Part shown: positions 54,648 through 63,180 of the stretch, in pieces
Layout of the letters: every line of letters begins with the position of its first letter
Numbering within the stretch: the stretch's first letter is position 1
Assembly (NCBI GenBank): GCA_965651265.1
Contig: CBFGRV010000002.1
Span: forward strand, 1 to 64,000
Direction of reading: 5' to 3'
From: CBFGRV01 sp965651265
GTDB lineage: Bacteria > Bacteroidota > Rhodothermia > Rhodothermales > VXPQ01
Length of the DNA stretch: 64,000 nucleotides
Notes under the pieces: model-generated
The model's database searches: none
Told to the model about the DNA's origin: nothing
The model's input: the letters and a program-made list of their open reading frames with translations, nothing else
Program-made: the position numbers and the translations under genes

Positions 54648-55910
54648 ATGCGCAGCATAATCTCATCCGTACTCCTCCTTGTGATCGGTGTACTTCCCTC
54701 GCGGGCGCAGGACGTCTTGATCCCTATGGATGCCGGCCAGACCAACCACCTGAAAGCATACGGGGTCGCGTTCTGGACACTCGAACGTGGTGTACCGGTA
54801 GATTGGCTGCTCAACTATCGGGGAGGATCCTTCCTCTCTCCCCATTCAGCCGAGCTCGAGCAGGAGCTTCAGATCCGCGGGGTACACTTTGAGCGGATCA
54901 GCGCCTCTCAGTCGGCGCAGATCATCGCGGAGGTCGAAAGTGAGGGTAGCAATACCGCAGTCGTTCGGCTCGAGAAGGCCCCCAACATCGCCGTCTACGC
55001 TCCAGACCAGACCCTGCCATGGGATGACGCCGTGCTGCTCGCCCTCGAGTATGCGGAGGTCCCCTATGAGATGATCTACGACGACGAGGTCCTCGAAGGG
55101 CGCCTCTCGGATTACGACTGGCTGCACCTGCACCACGAGGACTTCACCGGCCAGTACGGCAAGTTTCTTCAGTACCGGAACATGCCATGGTACATCGAGC
55201 AGCAGAGACAGGCGGAGGCGGCTGCCCGGCGCCACGGATTCCGAAAGGTAAGTCGGTTGAAGCTCGCCGTGGCCGAACGAATCAAAGAATACGTACAAAG
55301 CGGTGGATTCCTCTTCGCCATGTGTTCCGGGACGGACACCTACGACATTGCGCTCTCTGCGTATGCCACCGACATCGTTCCGACAGAATACGATGGAGAT
55401 CCCGTAGATCCGGATGCTCTCTCAAAGCTGGACTACGGCAGCACCCTCGCGTTCGAAAACTTCAGGCCCATCTTTAATCCCGCCGAGTACGAACACTCCG
55501 ACATTGACTCGGGTCCGCCCCCTCCTCAACTGCGCAACCCCACACTCGATTATTTCACGCTCTTCGAGTTTAGCGCCAAGTGGGATCCCGTCCCGACCAT
55601 GTTGACGCAGAATCATGTCGCGACGATCAAAGGCTTCATCGGACAGACTACCAACTTCAACAAAGACGTCATCAAGCCGGGCGTAACGGTTCTAGCCGAG
55701 GTCCCCGGGCGCGACGAGGTCAAGTACCTCCATGGAAATCTCGGGCAGGGCACGTTCACGTTCTATGGAGGCCACGACCCCGAAGACTATCAGCATTTCG
55801 TTGGTGATCCTCCCACCGATCTGGATCTCTACAAAAACTCTCCGGGGTACCGGCTCATCCTGAACAACATCCTCTTTCCGGCCGCGAAGAAGAAAAAGCA
55901 AAAAACCTGA
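54648..55910 (+). CDS. Exported protein of the Bacteroidota family often labelled asparagine synthetase B
   Basis: Protein of 420 residues with a signal peptide ending SRAQ. The mature start LIPMDAGQTNHLKAYGVAFWTLERGVPVDWLLNYRGGSF is typical of a Bacteroidota family usually annotated asparagine synthetase B. No N-terminal catalytic Cys or ATP pyrophosphatase loop is present, so that name is doubtful. A middle segment (about 205-235) has SGGFLFAMCSGTDTYDIAL, resembling the nucleophile elbow of class-I glutamine amidotransferase-like folds. The C-terminus has a Lys-rich tail (AAKKKKQKT). A periplasmic role is implied; the reaction is unknown. It starts 39 nt after the TPR gene and may be co-transcribed. 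Confidence 0.75.
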   Translation: MRSIISSVLLLVIGVLPSRAQDVLIPMDAGQTNHLKAYGVAFWTLERGVPVDWLLNYRGGSFLSPHSAELEQELQIRGVHFERISASQSAQIIAEVESEGSNTAVVRLEKAPNIAVYAPDQTLPWDDAVLLALEYAEVPYEMIYDDEVLEGRLSDYDWLHLHHEDFTGQYGKFLQYRNMPWYIEQQRQAEAAARRHGFRKVSRLKLAVAERIKEYVQSGGFLFAMCSGTDTYDIALSAYATDIVPTEYDGDPVDPDALSKLDYGSTLAFENFRPIFNPAEYEHSDIDSGPPPPQLRNPTLDYFTLFEFSAKWDPVPTMLTQNHVATIKGFIGQTTNFNKDVIKPGVTVLAEVPGRDEVKYLHGNLGQGTFTFYGGHDPEDYQHFVGDPPTDLDLYKNSPGYRLILNNILFPAAKKKKQKT

Positions 55911-55986
55911 GGCCGGCCTTCGTCGGGTGCCGCGATCACGTCTTCATCTTATGTTAGGCCCCGAAAGTGGAGCGTCTGCCGATTCG

Positions 55987-56556
55987 ATGGCATCTCATTC
56001 AGCGAAAGATTCTGAGCGCATGACCGATGCGGCGAAGACCGTCGCAAGATCCCGTTGTGTGATGACGGAGATCGTGCTTCCCAACGACACAAACGGCCTC
56101 GGAAATTTGATGGGTGGCAGGCTGCTTCACCTGATGGACAAGGCTGCCGCCATCTCGGCGCAACGGCACGCGAATCGGGTCTGCGTCACCGCCTCCGTCG
56201 ACACCGTTGAGTTTGAGTCGGCGATCCGTCAGGGCGAAATCATCGTCCTGGAGAGCCAGGTGAACCGCGTGTTCCGTACCTCGATGGAGGTCGAGATCAA
56301 CGTCTGGGCCGAAGACCCGCACAAAGAGACACGACGGAAATGCAACCGCGCCTTTTTCACGTTCGTAGCGGTCGACGAGAACACGAAGCCCGTTCCGATC
56401 GCGCCGATCATCCCGGAAACGGACGAGGAAAAGGAGCGATATGAGAGCGCGACGAAGCGACGCGAGTTGCGCCTGCTCATGTCAGGCCGGCTGCAGCTCT
56501 CCGACGCGGAAGGTCTGAAGGAAGATGTAATGGAGATCATTCGGCGTGATGAATAG
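55987..56556 (+). CDS. Acyl-CoA thioesterase (hotdog, YciA/ACOT type)
   Basis: About 189 residues from ATG 55987; alternatives at 55927, 55951 and 56020 are in frame. The single hotdog domain has TEIVLPNDTNGLGNLMGGRLLHLMDKAAAISAQRHA (the catalytic N/D helix), CVTASVDTVEFESAIRQGE, LESQVNRVFRTSMEVEINVWAED and ARRKCNRAFFTFVAVD-like strands. It hydrolyses acyl-CoAs; chain length unknown. The C-terminal 45 residues are helical and charged. Confidence 0.88.
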   Translation: MASHSAKDSERMTDAAKTVARSRCVMTEIVLPNDTNGLGNLMGGRLLHLMDKAAAISAQRHANRVCVTASVDTVEFESAIRQGEIIVLESQVNRVFRTSMEVEINVWAEDPHKETRRKCNRAFFTFVAVDENTKPVPIAPIIPETDEEKERYESATKRRELRLLMSGRLQLSDAEGLKEDVMEIIRRDE

Positions 56557-56577
56557 CGCTGTTCCGGCTGCTGTCCG

Positions 56578-57066
56578 ATGATTATGAAACGAGTTCTTGG
56601 ACTGACGCTTTGCTTGCTTGCGGCCCTGTTCATCACGACCGCACCGGTATCCATGGCGCAGAACCTGCGATCGGCGCAGGGCCCGGCCACGGATGTCGGC
56701 CTTGGTGGCCAGATCGGCGATCCGAGCGGCGTCACGCTAAAGCTCTACCAGCGTCCCGGGTTGGCGTACGAGTTCCTCGCGGCGTGGGATCTGGATCGAT
56801 TCTTCTTCCTCAATGGGCACGTACTGTACGAACGCCCCATCCCGGATTCGCCACTCCACTACTATTTCGGACCCGGGGTCATTCTCGGGATCTCGGATGA
56901 CGGACCGGATGATGCAGAGCTGGTCATCGGCATCAGCGGGCAGGTCGGGGTCAATTTCTTCGTCGAGCGATTCGAGGTATTCCTGCATCTGACGCCGCGG
57001 CTCAGCATCATACCCGACACCGACGGAGATTTTGGTGGTGGCATCGGCCTCCGATATTACCTGTAA
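56578..57066 (+). CDS. Small exported protein, probable eight-stranded beta-barrel
   Basis: Protein of 162 residues with a signal peptide ending SMAQ. The mature part has alternating strands (DVGLGGQIGDPSGVTLKLY, YEFLAAWDL, FFFLNGHVLYERPI, YYFGPGVILGIS, LVIGISGQVGVNFF, FEVFLHLTPRLSIIPD) and ends GGGIGLRYYL with a terminal aromatic-Leu. It resembles small barrels of the DUF3996 kind. It follows the thioesterase by 21 nt. No function can be assigned. Confidence 0.7.
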   Translation: MIMKRVLGLTLCLLAALFITTAPVSMAQNLRSAQGPATDVGLGGQIGDPSGVTLKLYQRPGLAYEFLAAWDLDRFFFLNGHVLYERPIPDSPLHYYFGPGVILGISDDGPDDAELVIGISGQVGVNFFVERFEVFLHLTPRLSIIPDTDGDFGGGIGLRYYL

Positions 57067-57178
57067 GGTACTTCGACCTTGCCGCGAATTTCTCGATCGC
57101 GTGAAACACATTTGAGGCTTTCCGCTATCTTGTAGCCCGCACGAGACGTGAGCGAAGAGGTAGCTTTGAAGCATCTGT

Positions 57179-58105
57179 ATGTTGTACAAGAGGGTCCTCA
57201 TAACAGGAGCGAATGGCCTGCTCGGGCAGGAGCTCGTGCGTCTGATGAGCAGGTACCCCGAGTACGACGTGCTCGCTACCGCACGTGACCCGGCGCCTCG
57301 ATTCCAGGGCTGCTCGTGCGGATACGCACCTCTCGACATCACCGATGCGGCGGCTGCACGCCGGATATTCCAGGACTTCACACCTTCCGTGGTCATCAAC
57401 TGCGCCGCCATGACGCAGGTAGATGACTGCGAGACGGCGCGCGATGCATGCTGGGAGATCAACGCGGATGCCGTGGAGATGCTGGCGCGACAATCGGAGA
57501 AGGTCGGTGCGCACCTCATCCAGGTATCTACAGATTTCGTCTTCGACGGGGAGGATGGCCCGTACAGGGAAGACGCGCGCCCCAATCCCCTGAGCTACTA
57601 CGGCAAGTCCAAGCAGGCCGGAGAGAATGCGGCGCGCGGCGCAGGAATCGATCGATGGTCCATTGCCCGAACCGTACTCGTCTACGGCACGGGGGAACGC
57701 CTGGGCAGGTCCAATTTTGTGCTCTGGGTGATCCAGAAGCTCTCGAACGGCGAACCCATCCACGTCGTCACCGATCAATGGCGGACTCCGACGTACGCAC
57801 CTGACCTTGCGGCCGGAATCGAACGGATCGCCCGCTACGGCAAGCCAGGTATCTTCCACCTCTCCGGGCGTGAGTATCTGTCCATCTACGAATTCGCCCA
57901 AACGATCGCCGAGGTGTTCGACCTCGACAGTGCGCTGATCCATCCAACGGACGGATCGAAGTTCTCCCAGGCGGCCGAGCGGCCGGCGAAATCCGGATTC
58001 ATCATTCTGAAAGCGGAAACGGAGCTTGGCTACAAACCACGGCCCATCCGTCAGGCGCTGCGACACCTGGGAGCCCGTCTCGGGCTGCCCGTGACTGCAT
58101 CGTAA
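57179..58105 (+). CDS. RmlD-like NAD(P)-dependent sugar-nucleotide reductase (extended SDR)
   Basis: Protein of 308 residues. Rossmann motif VLITGANGLLGQELVRLM, VINCAAMTQVDDCE, HLIQVSTDFVFDGEDGPYREDARPNPLSYYGKSKQAGE (catalytic Y-x-x-x-K), and GIFHLSGREYLSIYEFAQ. The family contains dTDP-4-dehydrorhamnose reductase and relatives such as MAT2B. No rmlA/B/C genes adjoin it, so rhamnose synthesis is not certain. It ends 2 nt before the serS start. Confidence 0.85.
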   Translation: MLYKRVLITGANGLLGQELVRLMSRYPEYDVLATARDPAPRFQGCSCGYAPLDITDAAAARRIFQDFTPSVVINCAAMTQVDDCETARDACWEINADAVEMLARQSEKVGAHLIQVSTDFVFDGEDGPYREDARPNPLSYYGKSKQAGENAARGAGIDRWSIARTVLVYGTGERLGRSNFVLWVIQKLSNGEPIHVVTDQWRTPTYAPDLAAGIERIARYGKPGIFHLSGREYLSIYEFAQTIAEVFDLDSALIHPTDGSKFSQAAERPAKSGFIILKAETELGYKPRPIRQALRHLGARLGLPVTAS

Positions 58106-58107
58106 CC

Positions 58108-59385
58108 TTGATCGATATCCAGATTCTCCGAGAGGATCCGCAGCGCGTTCGAGATGCCATCCGCCACAAGGGACTTGGCGACGGATCTCTTGTGGATCAA
58201 ATGCTAGAATTGGATTCGCGCCGACGCGAGAAGTTGACGGCTCTTCAGGAGGCCCAGGCCGAGTCCAATGCCGTGTCCAAATCGATCGGCGAATTGATGC
58301 GCGCGGGCCGGAAGGACGAGGCGCAGGAAAAAATCGTTGCGTCGGGCCGGCTGAAGGAAACCATTAAATCGTTAGAGGCGGAGGTTCGGGATATCGAGGC
58401 GGAGCGAGACCGGCTTGCTCTGGACATCCCCAACATTCCGCATCCCTCCGTTCCGATCGGGCGAACGCCGGATGACAACGTGGTCGTGACGGAGCACGGA
58501 TCGCACCCCTCGTTCTCGTTTGAGGCACGCCCCCATTGGGAGTTGGCCGAGCAGCACGACCTGATTGATTTCGAGCGCGGCGCCAAGGTCACGGGTGCCG
58601 GCTTTCCATTCTATCGCGGCAAAGGCGCACGGCTGCAACGGGCGCTGATCAACTTCTTCCTCGACATGGCCGGCGCCGCCGGGTACACGGAGATTGATTC
58701 GCCCGTGCTCGTGAATGCCGATAGCGCCCGCGGCACGGGGCAGCTTCCCGACAAAGAAGATCTGATGTATGAGGTGCCGCGTGATGGGCTGTACCTCATT
58801 CCGACGGCCGAAGTCCCCGTCACCAATCTGTATCGTGACGAGATACTCGACCGATCCAATCTTCCCATCAAACTCGCGGCCTACACGCCCTGCTTTCGCC
58901 GCGAGGCTGGGTCGTATGGCAAGGATGTACGGGGCTTGAACCGTCTACATCAATTCGATAAAGTCGAACTCGTGCGATTCGAGAAGCCGGAGGATAGCTA
59001 CGACGCACTCGAGCAATTGCGGGAGGATGCTGAACGCCTGCTCCGCGCACTCGAGCTTCCGTATCGGGTGCTCCTCATGTGCACCGGCGACATGGGGTTC
59101 ACGCAGGCGAAGAAATACGACCTCGAAGTCTGGAGCGCGGCTCAGAAGCGATGGCTCGAGGTCTCCTCTATCTCGAACTTCGAGGCGTTCCAGGCGCGCC
59201 GAATGCAGATCCGTTACCGACCGGAAGGAAGCTCGAAAACGGCGCTCGTGCACACGCTGAACGGTTCAGGGCTGGCGCTCCCGCGCGTGGTCGCTGCGCT
59301 TCTCGAGAATTTCCAGGAGGCGGATGGTTCGATTCGCCTCCCCGCATCCCTCGTCCCCTACACCGGCTTCGATCGCATCCCCTGA
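58108..59385 (+). CDS. serS: Serine--tRNA ligase
   Basis: Protein of 425 residues with a TTG start (MIDIQILREDPQRVRDAI), which matches the family's usual first residues. An N-terminal coiled-coil arm (about 30-105) binds the long variable arm of tRNA-Ser. The class II core follows: motif 1 region, LIPTAEVPVTNLY, motif 2 CFRREAGSYGKDVRGLNRLHQF and motif 3 GSGLALPRVVAALLENFQ. It is normal in length and probably translated together with the upstream reductase gene. Confidence 0.97.
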   Translation: MIDIQILREDPQRVRDAIRHKGLGDGSLVDQMLELDSRRREKLTALQEAQAESNAVSKSIGELMRAGRKDEAQEKIVASGRLKETIKSLEAEVRDIEAERDRLALDIPNIPHPSVPIGRTPDDNVVVTEHGSHPSFSFEARPHWELAEQHDLIDFERGAKVTGAGFPFYRGKGARLQRALINFFLDMAGAAGYTEIDSPVLVNADSARGTGQLPDKEDLMYEVPRDGLYLIPTAEVPVTNLYRDEILDRSNLPIKLAAYTPCFRREAGSYGKDVRGLNRLHQFDKVELVRFEKPEDSYDALEQLREDAERLLRALELPYRVLLMCTGDMGFTQAKKYDLEVWSAAQKRWLEVSSISNFEAFQARRMQIRYRPEGSSKTALVHTLNGSGLALPRVVAALLENFQEADGSIRLPASLVPYTGFDRIP

Positions 59386-59455
59386 GCCTGCGGGCTGATG
59401 GGTTGCCGTGATGATGCGATGGGGTGCGGATGGGATCTGCGCAGACGAATACCCC

Positions 59456-60934
59456 TCAGCTGAACTTGTCGCGCAACGCGGCTTCGGCAGCGAGATATCC
59501 GCACATTCCGTGTACGCCCCCACCTGGAGGCGTCGATGCCGAGCACAGGTAGACGCCATCGACCGGCGTGCGGTACGGCACCGGGACGGCGCTCGGGCGC
59601 ATGATTAACTGCATCAGGCGTGCGCTTCCCCCGTTGATGTCGCCTCCGATCAAGTTCGGATTCCTTCGCTCGAGGTCCACGGCGTTCATCGAGTGGCGTT
59701 CCAGAATACAATCACGGAAGCCGGGCGCGAAGCGTTCGATCTGTCGCTCGATCTGGTCCGTCATGTCCACCGTAGAGCCGTGCGGTACGTGGCAATAGGC
59801 CCACAACGTGTGCTTCCCGTCGGGTGCGCGCGTCGGATCGAATCGGGTGTGCTCGGCCACTAGCACGAACGGCCGATCGGGATGTCTCCCATCCGCCACG
59901 TCTCGCTCCGCGGCGGCGATCTCATCCAGCGTTCCGCCCAGATGGATCGTCCCGGCGCGGGCGCATACATCATTGGTCCACGGTACTGCCTCGCTCATCG
60001 CATAGTCGATTTTGAAGACGCCGCTCCCGTACCGGAAACGCTCCATCAGATAGCGACTGCGCGATGGCAGGCGTGGGCCCGCCATCTGGATGAATTGGCG
60101 TACCGTGACATCGAGCAGGGTGGCTCGTGCCGCCGGGAGGTCTTCCAGGCGCCTTACATGCCGTCCTGTCTCGATCTCGCCCCCGAGTGCGCGAAATCGG
60201 GCCGCCAGAGCGTCGGCCAGAGACTGCGCTCCGCCCCGTGGCATCGGCCACCCAAAAGCGTGTCCGGCAGCACCCAGCACGATGGCTATCGCAGAGGAGG
60301 CGAGCGCGTCGAGCGGAATCTGCGAATGCCCGGCCAGGCCCGCGAATAGGGCGCGCGCCTCCTCCGTTCGGAAGTGAGCCTCGGCCAGCGACCTCGCCGG
60401 CAGTAAGGCCTGCAACCCAAAGCGAGCCAGCCGAATGGGATGTTTCGGCCAGTGAACGATTGGCCCGAGAAAATCACCGGCCATTGCATCCCATGATTCC
60501 GCCAGCGGGCCGATGAGGCGCCGGTACGACGCACCATCCTCCCCCAGATCGCTCGCTGTATCGTCGATGGAGCGGTGCATGGCGGCCACCCGACCGCCAT
60601 CCAGCGGGTGCGCAACAGGAAACTCGGGATGCACCCACTGGAGGCCATCCTGTTCAAGGTCGAGCGATCGGAAGAACGGCGAAGCCGCCGCCATCGGGTG
60701 GATCGCTGAGCACACGTCATGCACGAACCCCGGCAGTGTCAGAGCGGCCGATCGAACGCCACCGCCCACAGAGTCACTCCCCTCCAGGATGCGGACCGAC
60801 AGGCCGGCCTGTGCCAATCGGATGCCGGCCGCGAGGCCGTTCGGCCCCGACCCCACGACGATTGCATCGATGGAGGAATTTCCGGGCATGTAGAAAGGAG
60901 GTCGGGCGACTCCGGGCTCAGCCTCCGGGGCCAT
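59456..60934 (-). CDS. PYROXD2/phytoene-desaturase-like FAD oxidoreductase
   Basis: Protein of 492 residues. The ATG at 60934 overlaps the stop of the acyl-CoA dehydrogenase gene (TGATG); a Met 16 codons later (PGNSSID) is an alternative. FAD-binding motif AIVVGSGPNGLAAGIRLAQAGLSVRILEG with GGGVRSAAL. The C-terminal motif has VDGVYLCSASTPPGGGVHGMCGYLAAEAAL, typical of the carotenoid-desaturase/PYROXD2 family. No carotenoid genes are near and the partner is an acyl-CoA dehydrogenase, so a lipid oxidation role is possible. The substrate is unknown. Confidence 0.85.
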   Translation of the reverse strand: MAPEAEPGVARPPFYMPGNSSIDAIVVGSGPNGLAAGIRLAQAGLSVRILEGSDSVGGGVRSAALTLPGFVHDVCSAIHPMAAASPFFRSLDLEQDGLQWVHPEFPVAHPLDGGRVAAMHRSIDDTASDLGEDGASYRRLIGPLAESWDAMAGDFLGPIVHWPKHPIRLARFGLQALLPARSLAEAHFRTEEARALFAGLAGHSQIPLDALASSAIAIVLGAAGHAFGWPMPRGGAQSLADALAARFRALGGEIETGRHVRRLEDLPAARATLLDVTVRQFIQMAGPRLPSRSRYLMERFRYGSGVFKIDYAMSEAVPWTNDVCARAGTIHLGGTLDEIAAAERDVADGRHPDRPFVLVAEHTRFDPTRAPDGKHTLWAYCHVPHGSTVDMTDQIERQIERFAPGFRDCILERHSMNAVDLERRNPNLIGGDINGGSARLMQLIMRPSAVPVPYRTPVDGVYLCSASTPPGGGVHGMCGYLAAEAALRDKFS

Positions 60935-62958
60935 CAACCGGACAACCGCTCGGCCTCAGCGGCCTTCCCGTTGCTCGGTGCAGATGCCTCGCCGGGCGTA
61001 TCTCCCGGAAACTGCTTGATGTGCTCACGTTGAGGCTTCTTGCCGGTGCCGGCAGCCGTTGGAGAAGCCTCGTGAATATAGAACATCTCGTTCGGAAGTG
61101 AATCGCTGTGCCGGCGCGCGGCTTCGGCCGCATCCCGCATGCTCTCGTCAGCATTTCGGCGGAGCTGTTGCGCATTCTGGCCGATCTCGATCTCCAGCAG
61201 ATCGAACAGATGCCGAAATGCGGCCCGGTCACGCGCAAACGTGGCTCCGCTGGCTCCTTCGCGCAGCTGCTTCGTCATCTTCGACAGCGCTGCGGCAAGC
61301 ACGAATAGCATTACGGCGTTGTCTGCCAGGCGCGCCTGCACGGCCTGCCGGCTGATGATGGCTTCTTGATGGTGCTTACTGGCCAACTTGAACTGGTGGG
61401 AATGCCGCTGAATCATCCGCGCAAGACGTTCGGCGTACTCAGCCAGCGACGGATGCATGCCACTAATCTCCGGAGCCGGCGGCAAAAGCCCTAGGAAGAG
61501 CTCGCCCGCGAGAGGGAGCGCTCGACGCCTGAAGTTCGGGTTCAGCCCCGCCGCGAAGATTCGGCTGACGTTCTCGCGAATGGTTTCGTCGGCCCTCCAT
61601 GCAACGGCTTCCTGGATCCCCACCATCGACTCGGCCAGCTGCTTCCCGCCGTATCCGAAGACGAACGACTGCATCACCTCGTTGGAGCCCTCGACGATCC
61701 GGTGGATGCGATTGTCCCGCCAGGTACGCTCCAGCTCGTTTTCCGTCATATAGCCCTCCCCTCCCATGATCTGCATGGCATCGTCGATGACCCGCCATCC
61801 AAACTCGGAGCAAAACACCTTCGTGGCGGCCGTCTCCACCATGATGTCCGTGTCGCCGCGGTCGAGCATGCCCGTCATCATATACAGAACGGCTTCCATC
61901 CCGTACGTGTAGGCGGCCATGCGGGCGATGCGCTGCTGCACGAGCTCGAAGTCTGCGAGAGGCCGGCCAAACTGATAACGCGTCTGAACCCATTTGATGC
62001 TCTGGTCCATGGCTGCCCTGGCGCCGCCGGTCACGCCTGCTGACAGGGTGCACCGTCCGTAGTTCAGACAGCTCAACGCGACGACGAGGCCCTTTCCCTC
62101 CTTATGCAACAGGTTCTCGCGCGGGATTCGAACGTCCGTGAATCGGATGCGGCCCTGCCACGTCCCTCGAATGCCGGCCTTGCTGCGGTTCTTCTCGAAG
62201 ATGTCGATCCCATCCATGTCGGGCGTACAGATGAGCGCCGTCACGCCCTCCCGCTCCTCACCGGTCTTCGGATCCTTGACGCGCTGCTTGGCCATCACCG
62301 TGAAAAGCCCGCTCAGCGCCGCCGACGTGCTCCACTTCTTCTCGCCGTTGAGGATGTAGTACTGGCCGTCCTCCGATAACGTGCAAAAGGTCTCCTGCCC
62401 TGCAGCGTCCGAACCAACGTTCGGCTCCGAAAGGCAAAACGCCGAGAGCTTCTCGCGTGCGACGATCGGTAGGTACTTGCTCTTTTGCTCATCCGTGCCG
62501 AACAACATGATGGCCTTGCACCCGATCGATTGATGAGCAGATACCACCACCGCCGTCGAGCCGCAATACCGGCCGATGAGCTCCAGTACCCGGTTGTAGC
62601 TCGTCACGCCCAGGCCCAGGCCGCCGTATTCTTTTGGGATGGTCATCCCGAGAACGCCCATCTCGAACAGGCGCTCGATGACCCACTCGGGTATGTACTG
62701 CTCCTGATCGATGAGCACGGCCGGATGCTCATGGCGGAGGTAGGCTTCCAACTCCGCCATCAACCCATCGCAGCTTTCGCGCTCCTCCTTTGACGGCTCC
62801 GGGTACGGAAAGATGAGGTCGCCTCTGAAACGGCCCCAGAACGTGTTCTTGATGAAACCCATCTGTGACGGCTCGGGGCCGATCATCGTCTCGATATCCT
62901 CGAGCATCTTCTGATCGCGTGCCGAGACGTTCTTCAGACGCGAAAGGGGCGAAGCCAT
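60934..62958 (-). CDS. Acyl-CoA dehydrogenase
   Basis: Protein of 674 residues from the ATG before ASPLSRLKNVSARDQ; a longer frame lies upstream without conserved sequence. Core dehydrogenase blocks: GMTIPKEYGGLGLGVTSYNRVLELIGRYCGSTAVVVSAHQSIGC, AFCLSEPNVGSDAAGQ, GEKKWSTSAALSGLFTV, VQTRYQFGRPLADF and the FAD/CoA motif IMGGEGYMTENELERTWRDNRIHRIVEGSNEVM. A 200-residue helical C-terminal extension matches VLCAD/ACAD9-type or bacterial FadE-like long enzymes. Translationally coupled to the flavoprotein gene downstream. Confidence 0.95.
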   Translation of the reverse strand: MASPLSRLKNVSARDQKMLEDIETMIGPEPSQMGFIKNTFWGRFRGDLIFPYPEPSKEERESCDGLMAELEAYLRHEHPAVLIDQEQYIPEWVIERLFEMGVLGMTIPKEYGGLGLGVTSYNRVLELIGRYCGSTAVVVSAHQSIGCKAIMLFGTDEQKSKYLPIVAREKLSAFCLSEPNVGSDAAGQETFCTLSEDGQYYILNGEKKWSTSAALSGLFTVMAKQRVKDPKTGEEREGVTALICTPDMDGIDIFEKNRSKAGIRGTWQGRIRFTDVRIPRENLLHKEGKGLVVALSCLNYGRCTLSAGVTGGARAAMDQSIKWVQTRYQFGRPLADFELVQQRIARMAAYTYGMEAVLYMMTGMLDRGDTDIMVETAATKVFCSEFGWRVIDDAMQIMGGEGYMTENELERTWRDNRIHRIVEGSNEVMQSFVFGYGGKQLAESMVGIQEAVAWRADETIRENVSRIFAAGLNPNFRRRALPLAGELFLGLLPPAPEISGMHPSLAEYAERLARMIQRHSHQFKLASKHHQEAIISRQAVQARLADNAVMLFVLAAALSKMTKQLREGASGATFARDRAAFRHLFDLLEIEIGQNAQQLRRNADESMRDAAEAARRHSDSLPNEMFYIHEASPTAAGTGKKPQREHIKQFPGDTPGEASAPSNGKAAEAERLSG

Positions 62959-63180
62959 GTTGATTCTCCTATTGCGGGATGTGGTACAGATTCGGATGAG
63001 TCTCGGTATCAGCCCAGACGCTGGTACATTCAGCGTACAGGTGCTCATCAACAACCGCGCCGAAACTGATCTCGATGGTATGATGGCGTGAAAGCGCTTC
63101 CAGTTTCGTCGACGACGCTACTTCTGAGAAAATTCTACGGTGTGTCTCCTGTTTGAGTCTCGAGGCATCGATCTTCCGGT

